The notes: a model not told the origin generated them from the sequence alone. DNA of 64,000 nt from Streptomyces sp. 840.1 (GCF_003751445.1 NZ_RJUU01000001.1:997001-1061000); one strand, 5' to 3'. Counted from the stretch's first letter, positions 27,231-37,848 are shown. Translations and numbers: made by a program.

Positions 27231-28094
27231 TCAGGTCAGGCCGCCGGCGACTCCCCGCAGGTGGACGATGTCGCCCGCCGAGACCGGCTCCTGGAGGCCG
27301 TCGCCGGCCGACAGGACGAGGCGCCCGTCCCCGTCGATCGCCACCGCCTCCCCGGTGAGCGTGCGCTCGCCGGGCAGCTGGGCCCGCACCGTCCGCCCGA
27401 GCGTCGCGCAGCCGGCCGCGTACGCCTCCTGGAGCCCGCTGGCGGCCGCGTCCCCGTCCGCCGCACGCCACTGCCCGTACCACTGCTCCAGTGAGCGCAG
27501 CACGCCCCTGAGCAGCGTCTCGCGGTCCGTGGAGACCGCTCCGGCCAGGGCGAGCGAGGCGGCCGTGGGGGCGGGGAGCTCGTCCTCGCGCAGGGAGACG
27601 TTGAGGCCGATGCCGATGACGACGCCGTCCCCGGCACGTTCGGCCAGGATGCCGCCCGCCTTGCGCTCCTCGGTCCCGACCGTGACCAGCAGGTCGTTGG
27701 GCCACTTCAGTGCCGTGTCGACGCCCGCCGATTTCGCCAGGCCGGTCGCCACCGCGACCCCGGTGAGCAGCGGCAGCCAGCCCCACCGCTGGACGGGGAC
27801 CGCGCCGGGCGTCAGGTAGACGGAGAAGAACAGGCCCGAGCGGGCCGGCGCGGTCCAGGTCCGGTCCAGGCGGCCCCGTCCTGCGGTCTGCTCCTCGGCG
27901 ACCAGGACAGCGCCCTCGGTCAGCCCGGCCGCTCGCGCCGCGAGGTCGGAGTTGGTGGACCCGGTCGAGTCCACGACGTCGAGGGCGCTCCACAGCCCGT
28001 CCGGCCGGAGCAGACCGCGGCGCAGCGCGGGGACGTTCAGAGGCGGCCGGTCCAGGTCCGACCAACGGTTGTGTGACGCATCCGAGGGTGTCAT
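27231..28094 (-). CDS. birA: Biotin-[acyl-CoA carboxylase] ligase
   Basis: BirA activates biotin to biotinyl-AMP and transfers it to the carrier lysine of carboxylase subunits, here plausibly the 584-aa protein encoded at 31872. The 287 residues contain STNSD, the adenylate-binding GRGRLDRTW loop (from EEQTAGRGR), LKWPNDLLV and the KAGGILAE motif, then a short C-terminal SH3-like domain. There is no N-terminal helix-turn-helix, so it is a monofunctional (group I) ligase. AGGGTGG precedes the ATG at 28094. It is divergent from pccB. Confidence 0.93.
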   Translation of the reverse strand: MTPSDASHNRWSDLDRPPLNVPALRRGLLRPDGLWSALDVVDSTGSTNSDLAARAAGLTEGAVLVAEEQTAGRGRLDRTWTAPARSGLFFSVYLTPGAVPVQRWGWLPLLTGVAVATGLAKSAGVDTALKWPNDLLVTVGTEERKAGGILAERAGDGVVIGIGLNVSLREDELPAPTAASLALAGAVSTDRETLLRGVLRSLEQWYGQWRAADGDAAASGLQEAYAAGCATLGRTVRAQLPGERTLTGEAVAIDGDGRLVLSAGDGLQEPVSAGDIVHLRGVAGGLT

Positions 28095-28227
28095 GCAAGC
28101 CACCCTAGGTGTGTCAAACGACGCACTGCCGAACCGTATCCGCGCCGATACGCTACGGGGCAGTAGCTGTTCATCCGCTGATCAGCAGCACAGTCGTCCC
28201 CGTGACCAGGCAGGGAGCCGCAACCCG

Positions 28228-29811
<1,584 letters not shown>

Positions 29812-29825
29812 AAAGGGCTCTGGCC

Positions 29826-30032
29826 ATGATCAAGGTCGTACGGGGCAATCCGACCCCGGAAGAGCTGGCAGCCGCGCTCGCGGTCGTCCAGGCACGCGCC
29901 GCAGCGGTGGCCGCCGTGTCCTCCGGAGCGCCGGAGCTGCCCGCGCGCTGGTCCGACCCGGGCCGGGTCGCCCGGCGCGGGCGCCATCTGCCGAGGCCGC
30001 GCGCCTGGGCGCGTACGTACTGGCCCGGGTAG
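29826..30032 (+). CDS. pccE: Acyl-CoA carboxylase epsilon subunit
   Basis: The 68-aa protein starts MIKVVRGNPTPEELAAALAVV, the signature of actinobacterial acyl-CoA carboxylase epsilon subunits, and ends WARTYWPG. The epsilon subunit stabilises the alpha-beta complex and raises its activity; it has no catalytic residues. It lies 14 bp after pccB with AAAGGG as ribosome site, clearly in the same operon. Confidence 0.92.
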   Translation: MIKVVRGNPTPEELAAALAVVQARAAAVAAVSSGAPELPARWSDPGRVARRGRHLPRPRAWARTYWPG

Positions 30033-30055
30033 CCGGGTACGGCCGGGGCGGTTGT

Positions 30056-30071
30056 TGAGTACTCGTACTCA
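30056..30071. promoter_or_regulatory. 16-bp palindrome TGAGTAC-TC-GTACTCA
   Basis: The sequence is a perfect inverted repeat with a two-base spacer, 24 bp after the pccE stop and 37 bp before the 42-aa membrane gene. Its form suits a dimeric regulator such as a response regulator; similarity to BldM-type sites is a recollection and not established here. Confidence 0.5.
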
Positions 30072-30107
30072 GGCGCGGGCCCGGTCCGCCGCAGCAGGAT
30101 CGGAAGC

Positions 30108-30236
30108 ATGCTGTGGTCCGATCCCGAGAACAAGCCGCCGAAGGAACTGCGCGACGCCCAGGACATGATGCGGCGCGTGGGTCTGGTGCTCGCGCTGGCC
30201 ATGGTCGTCGCCATGTTCGTGAGCGGCACCCGCTGA
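30108..30236 (+). CDS. 42-aa membrane peptide
   Basis: The peptide reads [20 protein letters not shown], then [20 protein letters not shown] and TR. A charged amphipathic N-terminus is followed by one transmembrane helix at the very end. Third codon positions follow the local GC bias. It has a GGATCGGA-like site upstream and a possible operator palindrome 37 bp before its start. Function is unknown; it may be transcribed separately from pccBE because of the palindrome. Confidence 0.65.
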   Translation: MLWSDPENKPPKELRDAQDMMRRVGLVLALAMVVAMFVSGTR

Positions 30237-30306
30237 CAGGGCGGGCGCGCTCCCCCGGTGCCGCTGCCGGGGCCACCCGCACCGGCTGATTTGTACGATG
30301 GCGCGC

Positions 30307-30915
30307 ATGACTGATCCCGCGCCCCGCCGCCTCGTGCTCGCCTCCGCCTCGCCCGCCCGCCTCGGTCTGCTCCGGCAGGCCGGGTTCGCGCCCGAGGTGA
30401 TCGTCAGCGGGGTGGACGAGGACGCGCTGAGCGCCCCGACCCCCGCCGAGCTGGCGCTGGTGCTGGCCGAGGCCAAGGCCGCCGCGGTGGCGGCGCTGCC
30501 GGAGGTCGCGGGGGCCCTGGTCATCGGCTGCGACTCGGTGCTGGAGCTCGACGGCCAGGCTCTCGGCAAGCCGGCCGACGCCGAGGAGGCCACGGCCCGC
30601 TGGAAGTCGATGCGGGGGCGGTCCGGGGTGCTGCGGACCGGTCACAGCCTGACGGACACCGCGGCCGGGCGGACGGTCTCGGAGACGGCGTCCACGACGG
30701 TCCGCTTCGGCGAGCCGACGGACGCCGAGATCGCGGCCTACGTGGCCTCCGGCGAACCGCTCCACGTGGCGGGCGCCTTCACCCTCGACGGGCGCTCCGC
30801 GCCGTTCGTGGACTCCATCGACGGGGACCCGGGCAACGTCATCGGGCTCTCGCTGCCGTTGCTGCGGCGGCTGCTCGGCGAGCTGGGGATCACGGTCACC
30901 GAACTCTGGGCCTGA
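30307..30915 (+). CDS. Maf-family nucleoside triphosphate pyrophosphatase
   Basis: Maf proteins hydrolyse non-canonical or dTTP/UTP-type nucleotides to monophosphates, cleaning the pool. The 202 residues include the N-terminal phosphate-binding [18 protein letters not shown], the catalytic-base segment [12 protein letters not shown], and the later [23 protein letters not shown] ([21 protein letters not shown]). The start at MTDPAPRR (30307) fits the family; an ATG nine bases earlier is also possible. It sits between pccE and the biotin-carrying subunit, an order conserved in streptomycetes as I recall. Confidence 0.9.
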   Translation: MTDPAPRRLVLASASPARLGLLRQAGFAPEVIVSGVDEDALSAPTPAELALVLAEAKAAAVAALPEVAGALVIGCDSVLELDGQALGKPADAEEATARWKSMRGRSGVLRTGHSLTDTAAGRTVSETASTTVRFGEPTDAEIAAYVASGEPLHVAGAFTLDGRSAPFVDSIDGDPGNVIGLSLPLLRRLLGELGITVTELWA

Positions 30916-30953
30916 GCGGGTCCGGCGAGGCAGCGGGCGTCCGGCCGGCGGAA

Positions 30954-31025
30954 GGCGTCCGGCCAGGCGGGGGCGGGTCCGGTCAGGCAGGAGGCGTCCG
31001 GCCAGGCGGGGGCGGGTCCGGTCAG
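30954..31025. repeat. Two direct 33-bp repeats, 39 bp apart
   Basis: GGCGTCCGGCCAGGCGGGGG followed by CGGGTCCGGTCAG occurs identically at 30954-30986 and 30993-31025, and a degenerate third copy precedes them. The last four bases overlap the end of the convergent membrane-protein gene. A recent slippage duplication is likely. Confidence 0.8.
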
Positions 31026-31480
31026 ACGGGGGCCGGGGCCGCCGGCTGCTCGGCCTCCGCCCCGGCGGCCGGTGCCTCGCGGCCGGGCCCGTACGCCACC
31101 AGCGTCAGCACGATCAGGCCGAGCACCACCATCATGAACACGAACGCGGTCCAGCCGATCAGTCCCACCGCGAGCGCGCCCAGCACCCCGTGGATGACGG
31201 CGCAGCAGATGAGAACGGTCCTGGCGATCCGGCCCGGGGCCCGGTCGCGGATGCCGCACAGCAGGAGCAGCACACCGCACAGCAGCAGGAAGAGGCCACA
31301 GACCCCGCCCAGCACCCAGGCCCCGTTGGCCATGACGCCGGGATCCGTGCCCGCGAGGGACATGTCCTGGTTCTCCACGAACGTCGCCATGACACCGTTG
31401 ACGATCACGATGCCCACGGCCTCCGCGAACAGCACGATCGCGGATATGTATGCCACCGTCCTGCGCAGCACGGCGCTCAC
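31022..31480 (-). CDS. Four-helix membrane protein of unknown function
   Basis: The 152-aa protein has four hydrophobic segments at about residues 9-31, 52-76, 86-107 and 109-127, and a proline/alanine-rich C-terminal tail of about 25 residues (GREAPAAGAEAEQPAAPAPV). Two cysteines lie in helices (VCGLFLLLCG). No family is recognised. It is convergent with maf, and its last codons fall in the direct repeat. The start is divergent from the carboxylase alpha gene 390 bp away. Confidence 0.8.
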   Translation of the reverse strand: MSAVLRRTVAYISAIVLFAEAVGIVIVNGVMATFVENQDMSLAGTDPGVMANGAWVLGGVCGLFLLLCGVLLLLCGIRDRAPGRIARTVLICCAVIHGVLGALAVGLIGWTAFVFMMVVLGLIVLTLVAYGPGREAPAAGAEAEQPAAPAPV

Positions 31481-31871
31481 CCCCTGTTACCTGCAGTACG
31501 TGCGATAGCGCGGACCCTACTAATCGGTAATGCTCGGGACAAGGGGTTCGACCGCCTTCGCGGCCCGGCGGCACGCGCGGGGGCCGCCTGCCCGTGCGAG
31601 CCGCCGGCCGCCGGGCAAAGAAACGCGCGGCCGTTAGTGGGAATCAGACAAAGAAACACCGGGCGTCGCTGCCCTTACCGACAGAGACCTGGACCACACC
31701 TCGTGGCTACTGTGCGGTTATGGTTCCCGGCGTACCGTGGTTCCACAAGGGATTTCGCGACTTGAGCAGGCCTCGAATCACACTCCGTGTGGGCAAGCTC
31801 ACCATTGGGGACGGGTCGTAGGGCCGTGTCGGTAGTCCCTAAACTCAGCTTGTTTCAAGGAGGGAGCCATC
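31481..31871. promoter_or_regulatory. Upstream region of the carboxylase alpha gene
   Basis: This 391-bp gap is less GC-rich than the genes around it. It holds a CACAC-TCC-GTGTG dyad near 31780, and a possible 33-codon leader frame at 31720-31821 (MVPGVPWFHKGFRDLSRPRI and on), which has no ribosome site but a TACTGT box six bases before its ATG. An AAGGAGGGA site ends the region. The leader frame is a weak candidate only. Confidence 0.4.
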
Positions 31872-33626
31872 GTGCGCAAGGTGCTCATCGCCAACCGTGG
31901 CGAAATTGCTGTCCGTGTTGCCCGAGCTTGCCGGGACGCGGGAATCGGGAGCGTGGCCGTCTACGCGGACCCGGACCGCGACGCGTTGCATGTACGTGCG
32001 GCCGACGAGGCATTCGCGCTGGGCGGTGACACCCCGGCCGCCAGCTACCTGGACATGGCCAAGGTGCTCCAGGCTGCCAAGGACTCGGGGGCGGACGCGA
32101 TCCACCCGGGATACGGGTTCCTCTCGGAGAACGCCGAGTTCGCGCAGGCCGTGCTGGACGCCGGGCTGACGTGGATCGGTCCGCCGCCGCAGGCGATCCG
32201 GGACCTCGGTGACAAGGTCGCCGCCCGTCACATCGCCCAGCGTGCCGGCGCCCCGCTCGTCGCGGGCACCCCCGACCCGGTCTCCGGTTCCGCCGAGGTC
32301 GTCGCGTTCGCCGAGGAGAACGGGCTGCCGATCGCGATCAAGGCCGCCTTCGGCGGTGGCGGGCGCGGGCTGAAGGTCGCCCGCACCCTCGATGAGATCC
32401 CGGAGCTGTACGACTCCGCGGTCCGGGAGGCCGTCGCGGCCTTCGGGCGCGGCGAGTGCTTCGTGGAGCGCTACCTCGACAAGCCCCGGCACGTGGAGAC
32501 CCAGTGCCTGGCCGACACCCACGGCAACGTGGTCGTCGTCTCCACCCGTGACTGCTCGCTCCAGCGCCGCCACCAGAAGCTCGTCGAGGAGGCCCCGGCC
32601 CCCTTCCTGTCCGAGGCGCAGAACGCGGAGCTGTACGCGGCGTCCAAGGCGATCCTGAAGGAGGCCGGCTACGTCGGCGCCGGCACGGTCGAGTTCCTGG
32701 TCGGCATGGACGGCACGATCTCCTTCCTCGAGGTCAACACCCGCCTCCAGGTCGAGCACCCGGTCACCGAGGAGGTCACCGGCCTCGACCTCGTGCGCGA
32801 GATGTTCCGCATCGCGGACGGCGAGGAGCTCGGCTACGACGACCCCGCGATGCGCGGGCACTCCTTCGAGTTCCGGATCAACGGCGAGGACCCGGGCCGC
32901 GGCTTCCTGCCCGCTCCCGGCACGGTCACCCTGTTCGCCCCGCCGACCGGCCCCGGGGTCCGCCTCGACGCCGGCGTCGAGTCCGGCAGCGTGATCGGCC
33001 CCGCGTGGGACTCGCTCCTCGCGAAGCTGATCGTCACCGGCGCCACCCGTGAACAGGCACTGCAGCGCGCGGCCCGCGCCCTGGCCGAGTTCACCGTCGA
33101 GGGCATGGCCACCGCCATCCCCTTCCACCGCGCCGTCGTCGTCGATCCCGCGTTCACCGCCGACCCGTTCACCATCCACACCCGGTGGATCGAGACCGAG
33201 TTCGTCAACGAGATCCCCGCCTTCGCCGCGCCCGCCGAGGCCGACGCGGACGAGGAGTCCGGCCGTGAGACCGTCGTCGTCGAGGTCGGCGGCAAGCGTC
33301 TCGAGGTCTCGCTGCCCTCCTCGCTCGGCATGAGCCTGGCCCGCACCGGCCTCGCGGCGGGCGCCAAGCCCAAGCGCCGCGCGGCCAAGAAGTCCGGCTC
33401 GGCGGTCTCCGGCGACACCCTCGCCTCCCCGATGCAGGGCACGATCGTGAAGATCGCGGTGGCGGAGGGCCAGGAGGTCAAGGAGGGCGATCTGATCGTC
33501 GTCCTGGAGGCCATGAAGATGGAGCAGCCGCTCAACGCGCACCGCTCCGGCACGGTCAAGGGCCTGACCGCCGAGGTCGGCAGCTCGCTCTCGTCCGGTG
33601 CCGTGATCTGCGAGATCAAGGACTGA
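31872..33626 (+). CDS. accA2: Biotin-dependent carboxylase alpha subunit (biotin carboxylase + BCCP)
   Basis: The 584-aa protein joins a biotin carboxylase (residues 1-445: [28 protein letters not shown], the ATP-grasp loop [25 protein letters not shown]) to a C-terminal biotinyl domain with the attachment lysine in EAMKMEQ (about residue 550). It carboxylates biotin with bicarbonate and ATP, feeding PccB and other AccB subunits. The GTG start has a perfect AAGGAGGGA site. BirA 4 kb away is the likely modifying enzyme. A strong hairpin follows. Confidence 0.95.
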   Translation: MRKVLIANRGEIAVRVARACRDAGIGSVAVYADPDRDALHVRAADEAFALGGDTPAASYLDMAKVLQAAKDSGADAIHPGYGFLSENAEFAQAVLDAGLTWIGPPPQAIRDLGDKVAARHIAQRAGAPLVAGTPDPVSGSAEVVAFAEENGLPIAIKAAFGGGGRGLKVARTLDEIPELYDSAVREAVAAFGRGECFVERYLDKPRHVETQCLADTHGNVVVVSTRDCSLQRRHQKLVEEAPAPFLSEAQNAELYAASKAILKEAGYVGAGTVEFLVGMDGTISFLEVNTRLQVEHPVTEEVTGLDLVREMFRIADGEELGYDDPAMRGHSFEFRINGEDPGRGFLPAPGTVTLFAPPTGPGVRLDAGVESGSVIGPAWDSLLAKLIVTGATREQALQRAARALAEFTVEGMATAIPFHRAVVVDPAFTADPFTIHTRWIETEFVNEIPAFAAPAEADADEESGRETVVVEVGGKRLEVSLPSSLGMSLARTGLAAGAKPKRRAAKKSGSAVSGDTLASPMQGTIVKIAVAEGQEVKEGDLIVVLEAMKMEQPLNAHRSGTVKGLTAEVGSSLSSGAVICEIKD

Positions 33627-33646
33627 CCCCCGCTCCTCGCGTTCCC

Positions 33647-33686
33647 CGGCGCCCCCGTCATGTCGTACGACGTGACGGGGGCGCCG
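33647..33686 (+). terminator. Hairpin terminator of the carboxylase alpha gene
   Basis: A 14-bp perfect stem (CGGCGCCCCCGTCA and its complement) surrounds a 12-base loop with the self-complementary core TCGTACGA. It begins 21 bases after the stop codon. Confidence 0.82.
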
Positions 33687-33783
33687 CCCGTTGTCCGCCC
33701 GGCGCCTGCGGGCTCCCTGGCCACTGGGCCGGACGGGCGATGGCATCCTGGACCCCCGCGGCGGAATCAGGGAGGACTGCGCG

Positions 33784-34389
33784 ATGGCGACGAGCACTGC
33801 AGCGACACCGGCCCGGCCCATGCGCGCCGACGCGCGCCGCAATTACGACCGGCTGCTGGCCGAGGCCCGTACCGCCTTCGCTGAGCACGGCACGACGGCG
33901 TCCCTGGAGGATGTCGCGAGGCGCGCGGGGGTGGGGATCGGCACCCTGTACCGGCACTTCCCGACCCGGCACGCGCTGATGAGCGCCGTCTTCCAGGAGG
34001 CGGTGGCCGATCTGATCGCCCGCTCCCGGGAACTGGCCGGGGCGGAGCGGCCGTGCGACGCGCTGGTGGAGTGGCTGGGCACGATCATCACTCATGCGGG
34101 TGAGTACCGCGGGCTGGCGCAGGCCCTCATGTCGACCTGCCGGGACGAGACTTCGGCGCTGTCCCGGTGCAGTGTGCCGATGCGCCGGGCGGGTTCGGTC
34201 CTGCTGGCCCGTGCGCAGGCGGGCGGGGCGGTGCGGGCGAACGTGTCCATCGACGATCTGATGCAGCTCACCAACGCGATCGCGTTGGCCGCCGAGCAGT
34301 CGCCCGACGATCCGGGCCTGGCGGACCGGCTGCTGACACTGACGGTGCAGGGACTGGGCGCGGCACATCCGGGCCCCTCCGTGGACTGA
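33784..34389 (+). CDS. TetR-family transcriptional regulator
   Basis: The 201-aa protein has an N-terminal TetR helix-turn-helix (LEDVARRAGVGIGTLYRHFPTRHAL, about residues 41-65) and an all-helical ligand domain with one Cys pair region (MSTCRDETSALSRC). The AGGGAGGA site precedes the ATG at 33784. It follows the carboxylase alpha terminator, so it is transcribed on its own. Ligand and targets are unknown; a link with fatty-acid or carboxylase control is only suggested by position. A GGGGGC-AGC-GCCCCC hairpin follows at 34400-34416. Confidence 0.9.
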   Translation: MATSTAATPARPMRADARRNYDRLLAEARTAFAEHGTTASLEDVARRAGVGIGTLYRHFPTRHALMSAVFQEAVADLIARSRELAGAERPCDALVEWLGTIITHAGEYRGLAQALMSTCRDETSALSRCSVPMRRAGSVLLARAQAGGAVRANVSIDDLMQLTNAIALAAEQSPDDPGLADRLLTLTVQGLGAAHPGPSVD

Positions 34390-34455
34390 GGGCGGGGTAC
34401 GGGGGCAGCGCCCCCGAGACCCGGCGCCCCGGAACCAGGACCTCCGCCGGACCGG

Positions 34456-35421
34456 CTACCGGCGGCGCAGGTCCGCCACCCGTGCCCGGTCCGCCTGACC
34501 CTGCTCCGCCAGCACCGCGGAACCCCGTAACGGCTGCGGCCCGCCCCCGTGCGTGCGCCGCTGCCCCGGCAGGGGCATGTCCCGGCGGTTGCCCCGCCCG
34601 GATGCCCCCTGGTCGGACGAGGCCGGGGCCGGGGCGCCCGAGGGGCCCGCCACCGCGATCTGCACCCCCTGGTCCGCCAGGGCCTGCAGCTCGGCCGCCG
34701 CGCGGTCGTCGTGCGCGGCCGGTTCGTCCGTCACGAGCCGGGTGATGAGGTCGGTCGGCACCGTCTGGAACATGGTGTCGGAGCCGAGCTTGGTGTGATC
34801 GGCCAGGACCACCACCTCCCCGGCCGCCTGGACCAGGGCCCGGTCCACGCTCGCGGAGAGCATGTTGGACGTGGAGAGCCCGCGCTCGGCGGTGAGGCCG
34901 CTCCCGGACAGGAACGCCCGCGAGACCCGCAGCCCCTGGAGCGACTGCTCGGCCCCGCTGCCCACCAGCGCGTAGTTGGAGCCGCGCAGGGTGCCCCCGG
35001 TCATCACCACTTCCACCCGGTTGGCGTGGGCCAGGGCCTGGGCGACGAGCAGCGAGTTGGTGACCACGGTCAGACCGGGGACCCGCGCGAGCCGGCGGGC
35101 CAGCTCCTGCGTGGTCGTACCGGCGCCGACCACGATGGCCTCGCCCTCTTCGACGAGACCTGCGGCCAGATCGGCGATGGCCGTCTTCTCCGCGGTGGCG
35201 AGATGGGATTTCTGCGGAAAGCCGGACTCCCGCGTAAAACCGCCCGGCAAGACCGCACCGCCGTGCCGGCGGTCGAGGAGTCCTTCTGCCTCCAGTGCCC
35301 GCACGTCCCGCCGTACGGTCACTTCGGAGGTCTGGACGACGCGGGCGAGCTCACGGAGCGATACCGCCCCGTTGGCGCGCACCATTTCGAGGATCAATTG
35401 ACGACGTTCTGCAGCGAACAC
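34456..35421 (-). CDS. DeoR-family transcriptional regulator
   Basis: The 321-aa protein has the DeoR N-terminal helix-turn-helix (AVSLRELARVVQTSEVTVRRD, with R-R-D-V-R-A-L-E) and the ISOCOT-fold sugar-phosphate sensor (GAGTTTQELARRL, MTGGTLRG, KLGS near 245). DeoR proteins usually sense a phosphorylated sugar. A Ser/Pro/Arg-rich C-terminal tail of about 60 residues is unusual for the family. It lies close to punA, the mutase gene and, further on, deoC, so a role in nucleoside use is possible but unproven. Confidence 0.9.
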   Translation of the reverse strand: MFAAERRQLILEMVRANGAVSLRELARVVQTSEVTVRRDVRALEAEGLLDRRHGGAVLPGGFTRESGFPQKSHLATAEKTAIADLAAGLVEEGEAIVVGAGTTTQELARRLARVPGLTVVTNSLLVAQALAHANRVEVVMTGGTLRGSNYALVGSGAEQSLQGLRVSRAFLSGSGLTAERGLSTSNMLSASVDRALVQAAGEVVVLADHTKLGSDTMFQTVPTDLITRLVTDEPAAHDDRAAAELQALADQGVQIAVAGPSGAPAPASSDQGASGRGNRRDMPLPGQRRTHGGGPQPLRGSAVLAEQGQADRARVADLRRR

Positions 35422-35493
35422 GAAACTGACAGTAACGCCATCGCCCGATAGTTCTCAGCAGTTTGCGCTGAATTGCAGAAGTTGTACACACAA

Positions 35494-35521
35494 GGGGCCG
35501 CCAAGTGGTATAGGCGGCCCC
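35494..35521 (-). terminator. lpdA terminator
   Basis: GGGGCCGCC and GGCGGCCCC form a nine-bp stem around a ten-base loop, and on the minus strand the stem is followed by TTGTGTGT. It lies after the lpdA stop and before the DeoR start. Confidence 0.75.
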
Positions 35522-35618
35522 GTTGTTGTCCCCTACTGATCGCGGGTGGTCGCGGAACCGCCCGAGTTGCCGGGAGTTGCCGGGTAATGCCGGGCCCGCC
35601 GGGGGTTCCGCAGCGCGG

Positions 35619-37058
35619 TTACGCCTCGCCCGCCTGCTTACGGGTGTGCAACTGGCGGGCCACTTCCGCGATCGATCCCGACAGGGACGGATACACAGTG
35701 AAGGCGTTTGCGATCTGTTCCACCGTCAGATTGTTGTCGACCGCGATCGAGATGGGGTGGATCAGCTCGCTCGCCCGGGGCGCGACGACACAGCCGCCGA
35801 CCACGATGCCGGTGCCGGGGCGACAGAATATTTTGACGAAGCCGTCCCGGATGCCCTGCATCTTGGCGCGCGGGTTGCGCAGCAGCGGCAGCTTGACGAC
35901 CCGGGCGTCGATCCTGCCCGAGTCGACGTCGGACTGGCTGTAGCCGACCGTGGCGATCTCCGGGTCGGTGAAGACGTTCGAGGAGACCGTCTTCAGGTTC
36001 AGCGGGGTGACCGCGTCACCGAGGAAGTGGTACATCGCGATCCGGCCCTGCATCGCGGCGACCGAGGCGAGCGCGAAGATCCCGGTGACGTCACCGGCCG
36101 CGTAGACGCCCGGGGCGCTGGTGCGGGAGACCTTGTCGGTCCAGATGTGGCCCGAGTCCTTGAGCCGGACCCCGGCCTCCTCCAGGCCCATGCCCGCGCT
36201 GTTCGGGATCGCGCCGACCGCCATCAGGCAGTGCGAGCCGGAGATGACCCGGCCGTCGGCCAGGGTGACCTCGACGCGGTCGCCGACGCGCTTGGCGGAC
36301 TGGGCGCGGGAGCGGGCCATCACGTTCATGCCCCGGCGCCGGAACACGTCCTCCAGGACGGCGGCCGCGTCCGGGTCCTCGCCCGGCAGCACCCGGTCGC
36401 GGGAGGAGACGAGCGTGACGCGCGAGCCGAGGGCCTGGTAGGCGCCGGCGAACTCCGCGCCCGTGACACCCGAGCCGACCACGATGAGCTCCTCGGGGAG
36501 CTCGTCGAGGTCGTAGACCTGGGTCCAGTTCAGGATCCGCTCGCCGTCGGGGAGCGCGTCCGGGATCTCCCGGGGGTGGCCGCCCGTCGCGATCAGCACG
36601 GCGTCGGCGGTGAGCGTCTCCTCCGTGCCGTCCGCGGCGGTCACGACGACGCTGCGCGAGCCGTCGGCGGCCTGGAGGCCCTCCAGGCGGCCCCGGCCGC
36701 GCATCACCCGCGCGCCGGCCCGGGTGACGGAGGCGGTGATGTCGTGGGACTGGGCGAGCGCCAGGCGCTTCACCCGCCGGTTGACCTTGCCGAGGTCGAC
36801 GCCGACCACCCGCGCGGCCTGCTCCAGGTGCGGGGTGTCGTCCGCGACGATGATGCCGAGCTCCTCGTACGAGGAGTCGAAGGTGGTCATCACCTCTGCC
36901 GTCGCGATCAGGGTCTTCGAGGGCACGCAGTCGGTGAGCACCGACGCGCCGCCGAGGCCGTCGCAGTCGACGACGGTCACCTCCGCGCCGAGCTGGGCGC
37001 CCACCAATGCCGCCTCGTACCCGCCGGGTCCGCCGCCGATGATCACGATCCGGGTCAC
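35619..37058 (-). CDS. lpdA: Flavoprotein disulfide reductase family NAD(P)H quinone reductase
   Basis: The 479-aa protein has FAD-binding GGGPGGYEAA at the N-terminus, NAD(P)-binding VVGSGVTGAEFAGAY, and the dimerisation domain ending in the family C-terminus. The redox motif, normally GGTCLNxGCIPSK, reads GGASVLTDCVPSK, so one of the two cysteines is missing and it cannot be a lipoamide dehydrogenase. Mycobacterial LpdA (Rv3303c) has the same change and acts as NAD(P)H quinone reductase. The GTG start at 37058 has AGGCGGA upstream. Divergent from a gamma-glutamylcyclotransferase-like gene. Confidence 0.9.
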   Translation of the reverse strand: MTRIVIIGGGPGGYEAALVGAQLGAEVTVVDCDGLGGASVLTDCVPSKTLIATAEVMTTFDSSYEELGIIVADDTPHLEQAARVVGVDLGKVNRRVKRLALAQSHDITASVTRAGARVMRGRGRLEGLQAADGSRSVVVTAADGTEETLTADAVLIATGGHPREIPDALPDGERILNWTQVYDLDELPEELIVVGSGVTGAEFAGAYQALGSRVTLVSSRDRVLPGEDPDAAAVLEDVFRRRGMNVMARSRAQSAKRVGDRVEVTLADGRVISGSHCLMAVGAIPNSAGMGLEEAGVRLKDSGHIWTDKVSRTSAPGVYAAGDVTGIFALASVAAMQGRIAMYHFLGDAVTPLNLKTVSSNVFTDPEIATVGYSQSDVDSGRIDARVVKLPLLRNPRAKMQGIRDGFVKIFCRPGTGIVVGGCVVAPRASELIHPISIAVDNNLTVEQIANAFTVYPSLSGSIAEVARQLHTRKQAGEA

Positions 37059-37307
37059 GAAAAGTCCGCCTCGCGTTTCGTCCCGCGGCCGTCTGCTTGC
37101 CCCGGCCGGGGTCCGGGGGGCCGCCCCGGGTGAATGCAGTACGTACTTCATTGTCCCGCACGCGCCAAGGTGCTTCGCCCCGGGGCCCTCCATACGTGCG
37201 CCGGGCCGCTGGGGCGGGGGCCGGGCCGGGCGCGGCGCACCCCCCGAGCGGGCGTCTTCCTCACCGGAATCGACCTCACCGGTGCCACCTCCCGTACCCT
37301 CGACCCC

Positions 37308-37745
37308 ATGTCGCTCTACGCCGCATACGCCGGCAACCTCGACGCGCGGCTGATGACGCGCCGCGCACCGCACTCGCCGCTGCGCGGAACCGGCTGGCTG
37401 AACGGCTGGCGGCTGACCTTCGGCGGGGAGCAGATGGGCTGGGAGGGCGCGCTGGCCACGGTGGTCGAGGCGCCGCGCTCGCAGGTCTTCGTCGCCCTGT
37501 ACGACCTGGCCCCGATGGACGAGGACTCCATGGACCGCTGGGAGGGCGTCGGCCTGGACATCTACCGGCGGATGCGGGTGCGGGTGCACACCCTGGACGG
37601 CGAGGAGCCGGCCTGGATGTACGTGCTGAACGGCTACGAGGGCGGGCTGCCCTCCGCCCGCTACCTCGGCGAGATCGCGGACGCCGCCGACTCGGCGGGC
37701 GCCCCGCACGACTACGTGATGGAACTCCGCAAGCGCCCCTGCTGA
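37308..37745 (+). CDS. Gamma-glutamylcyclotransferase-like protein
   Basis: The 145-aa protein shows the GGCT/AIG2 fold motif near the N-terminus ([16 protein letters not shown], equivalent to YGSN-type loop), a glutamate in the centre ([17 protein letters not shown]) and the C-terminal [13 protein letters not shown] enzymes release 5-oxoproline from gamma-glutamyl peptides; the catalytic glutamate would be in the [10 protein letters not shown] region. Actinobacteria lack glutathione, so the substrate is open. It precedes punA by about 100 bp, which hold the CTACGCGCGTAG operator. Confidence 0.85.
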   Translation: MSLYAAYAGNLDARLMTRRAPHSPLRGTGWLNGWRLTFGGEQMGWEGALATVVEAPRSQVFVALYDLAPMDEDSMDRWEGVGLDIYRRMRVRVHTLDGEEPAWMYVLNGYEGGLPSARYLGEIADAADSAGAPHDYVMELRKRPC

Positions 37746-37811
37746 CCCCCGCCGGCCGGGCCTTCTGTGCGAAAGCACGAACGGAAGCCCCGAGTCTCTG
37801 TACGGGAACAT

Positions 37812-37823
37812 CTACGCGCGTAG
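37812..37823. promoter_or_regulatory. CTACGCGCGTAG operator upstream of purine nucleoside phosphorylase
   Basis: A perfect 12-bp palindrome ends 25 bp before the GTG of punA. A TACGCT -10-like box follows at 37836-37841, seven bases before the start, so the palindrome overlaps the expected -35 region. The same 12-mer stands before deoC (45648) and add (56897). Confidence 0.75.
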
Positions 37824-37848
37824 GGAATCAGCGGTTACGCTCATCCGC

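Noticed and set aside
34400..34416. GGGGGC-AGC-GCCCCC hairpin after the TetR gene as special regulatory element
   Set aside because: Short, very common in this genus and explained as an ordinary weak terminator.
35452..35472. TTCTCAGC...GCTGAA imperfect dyad as DeoR autoregulatory operator
   Set aside because: Only partial symmetry and no second copy near candidate targets, so not listed as a site.
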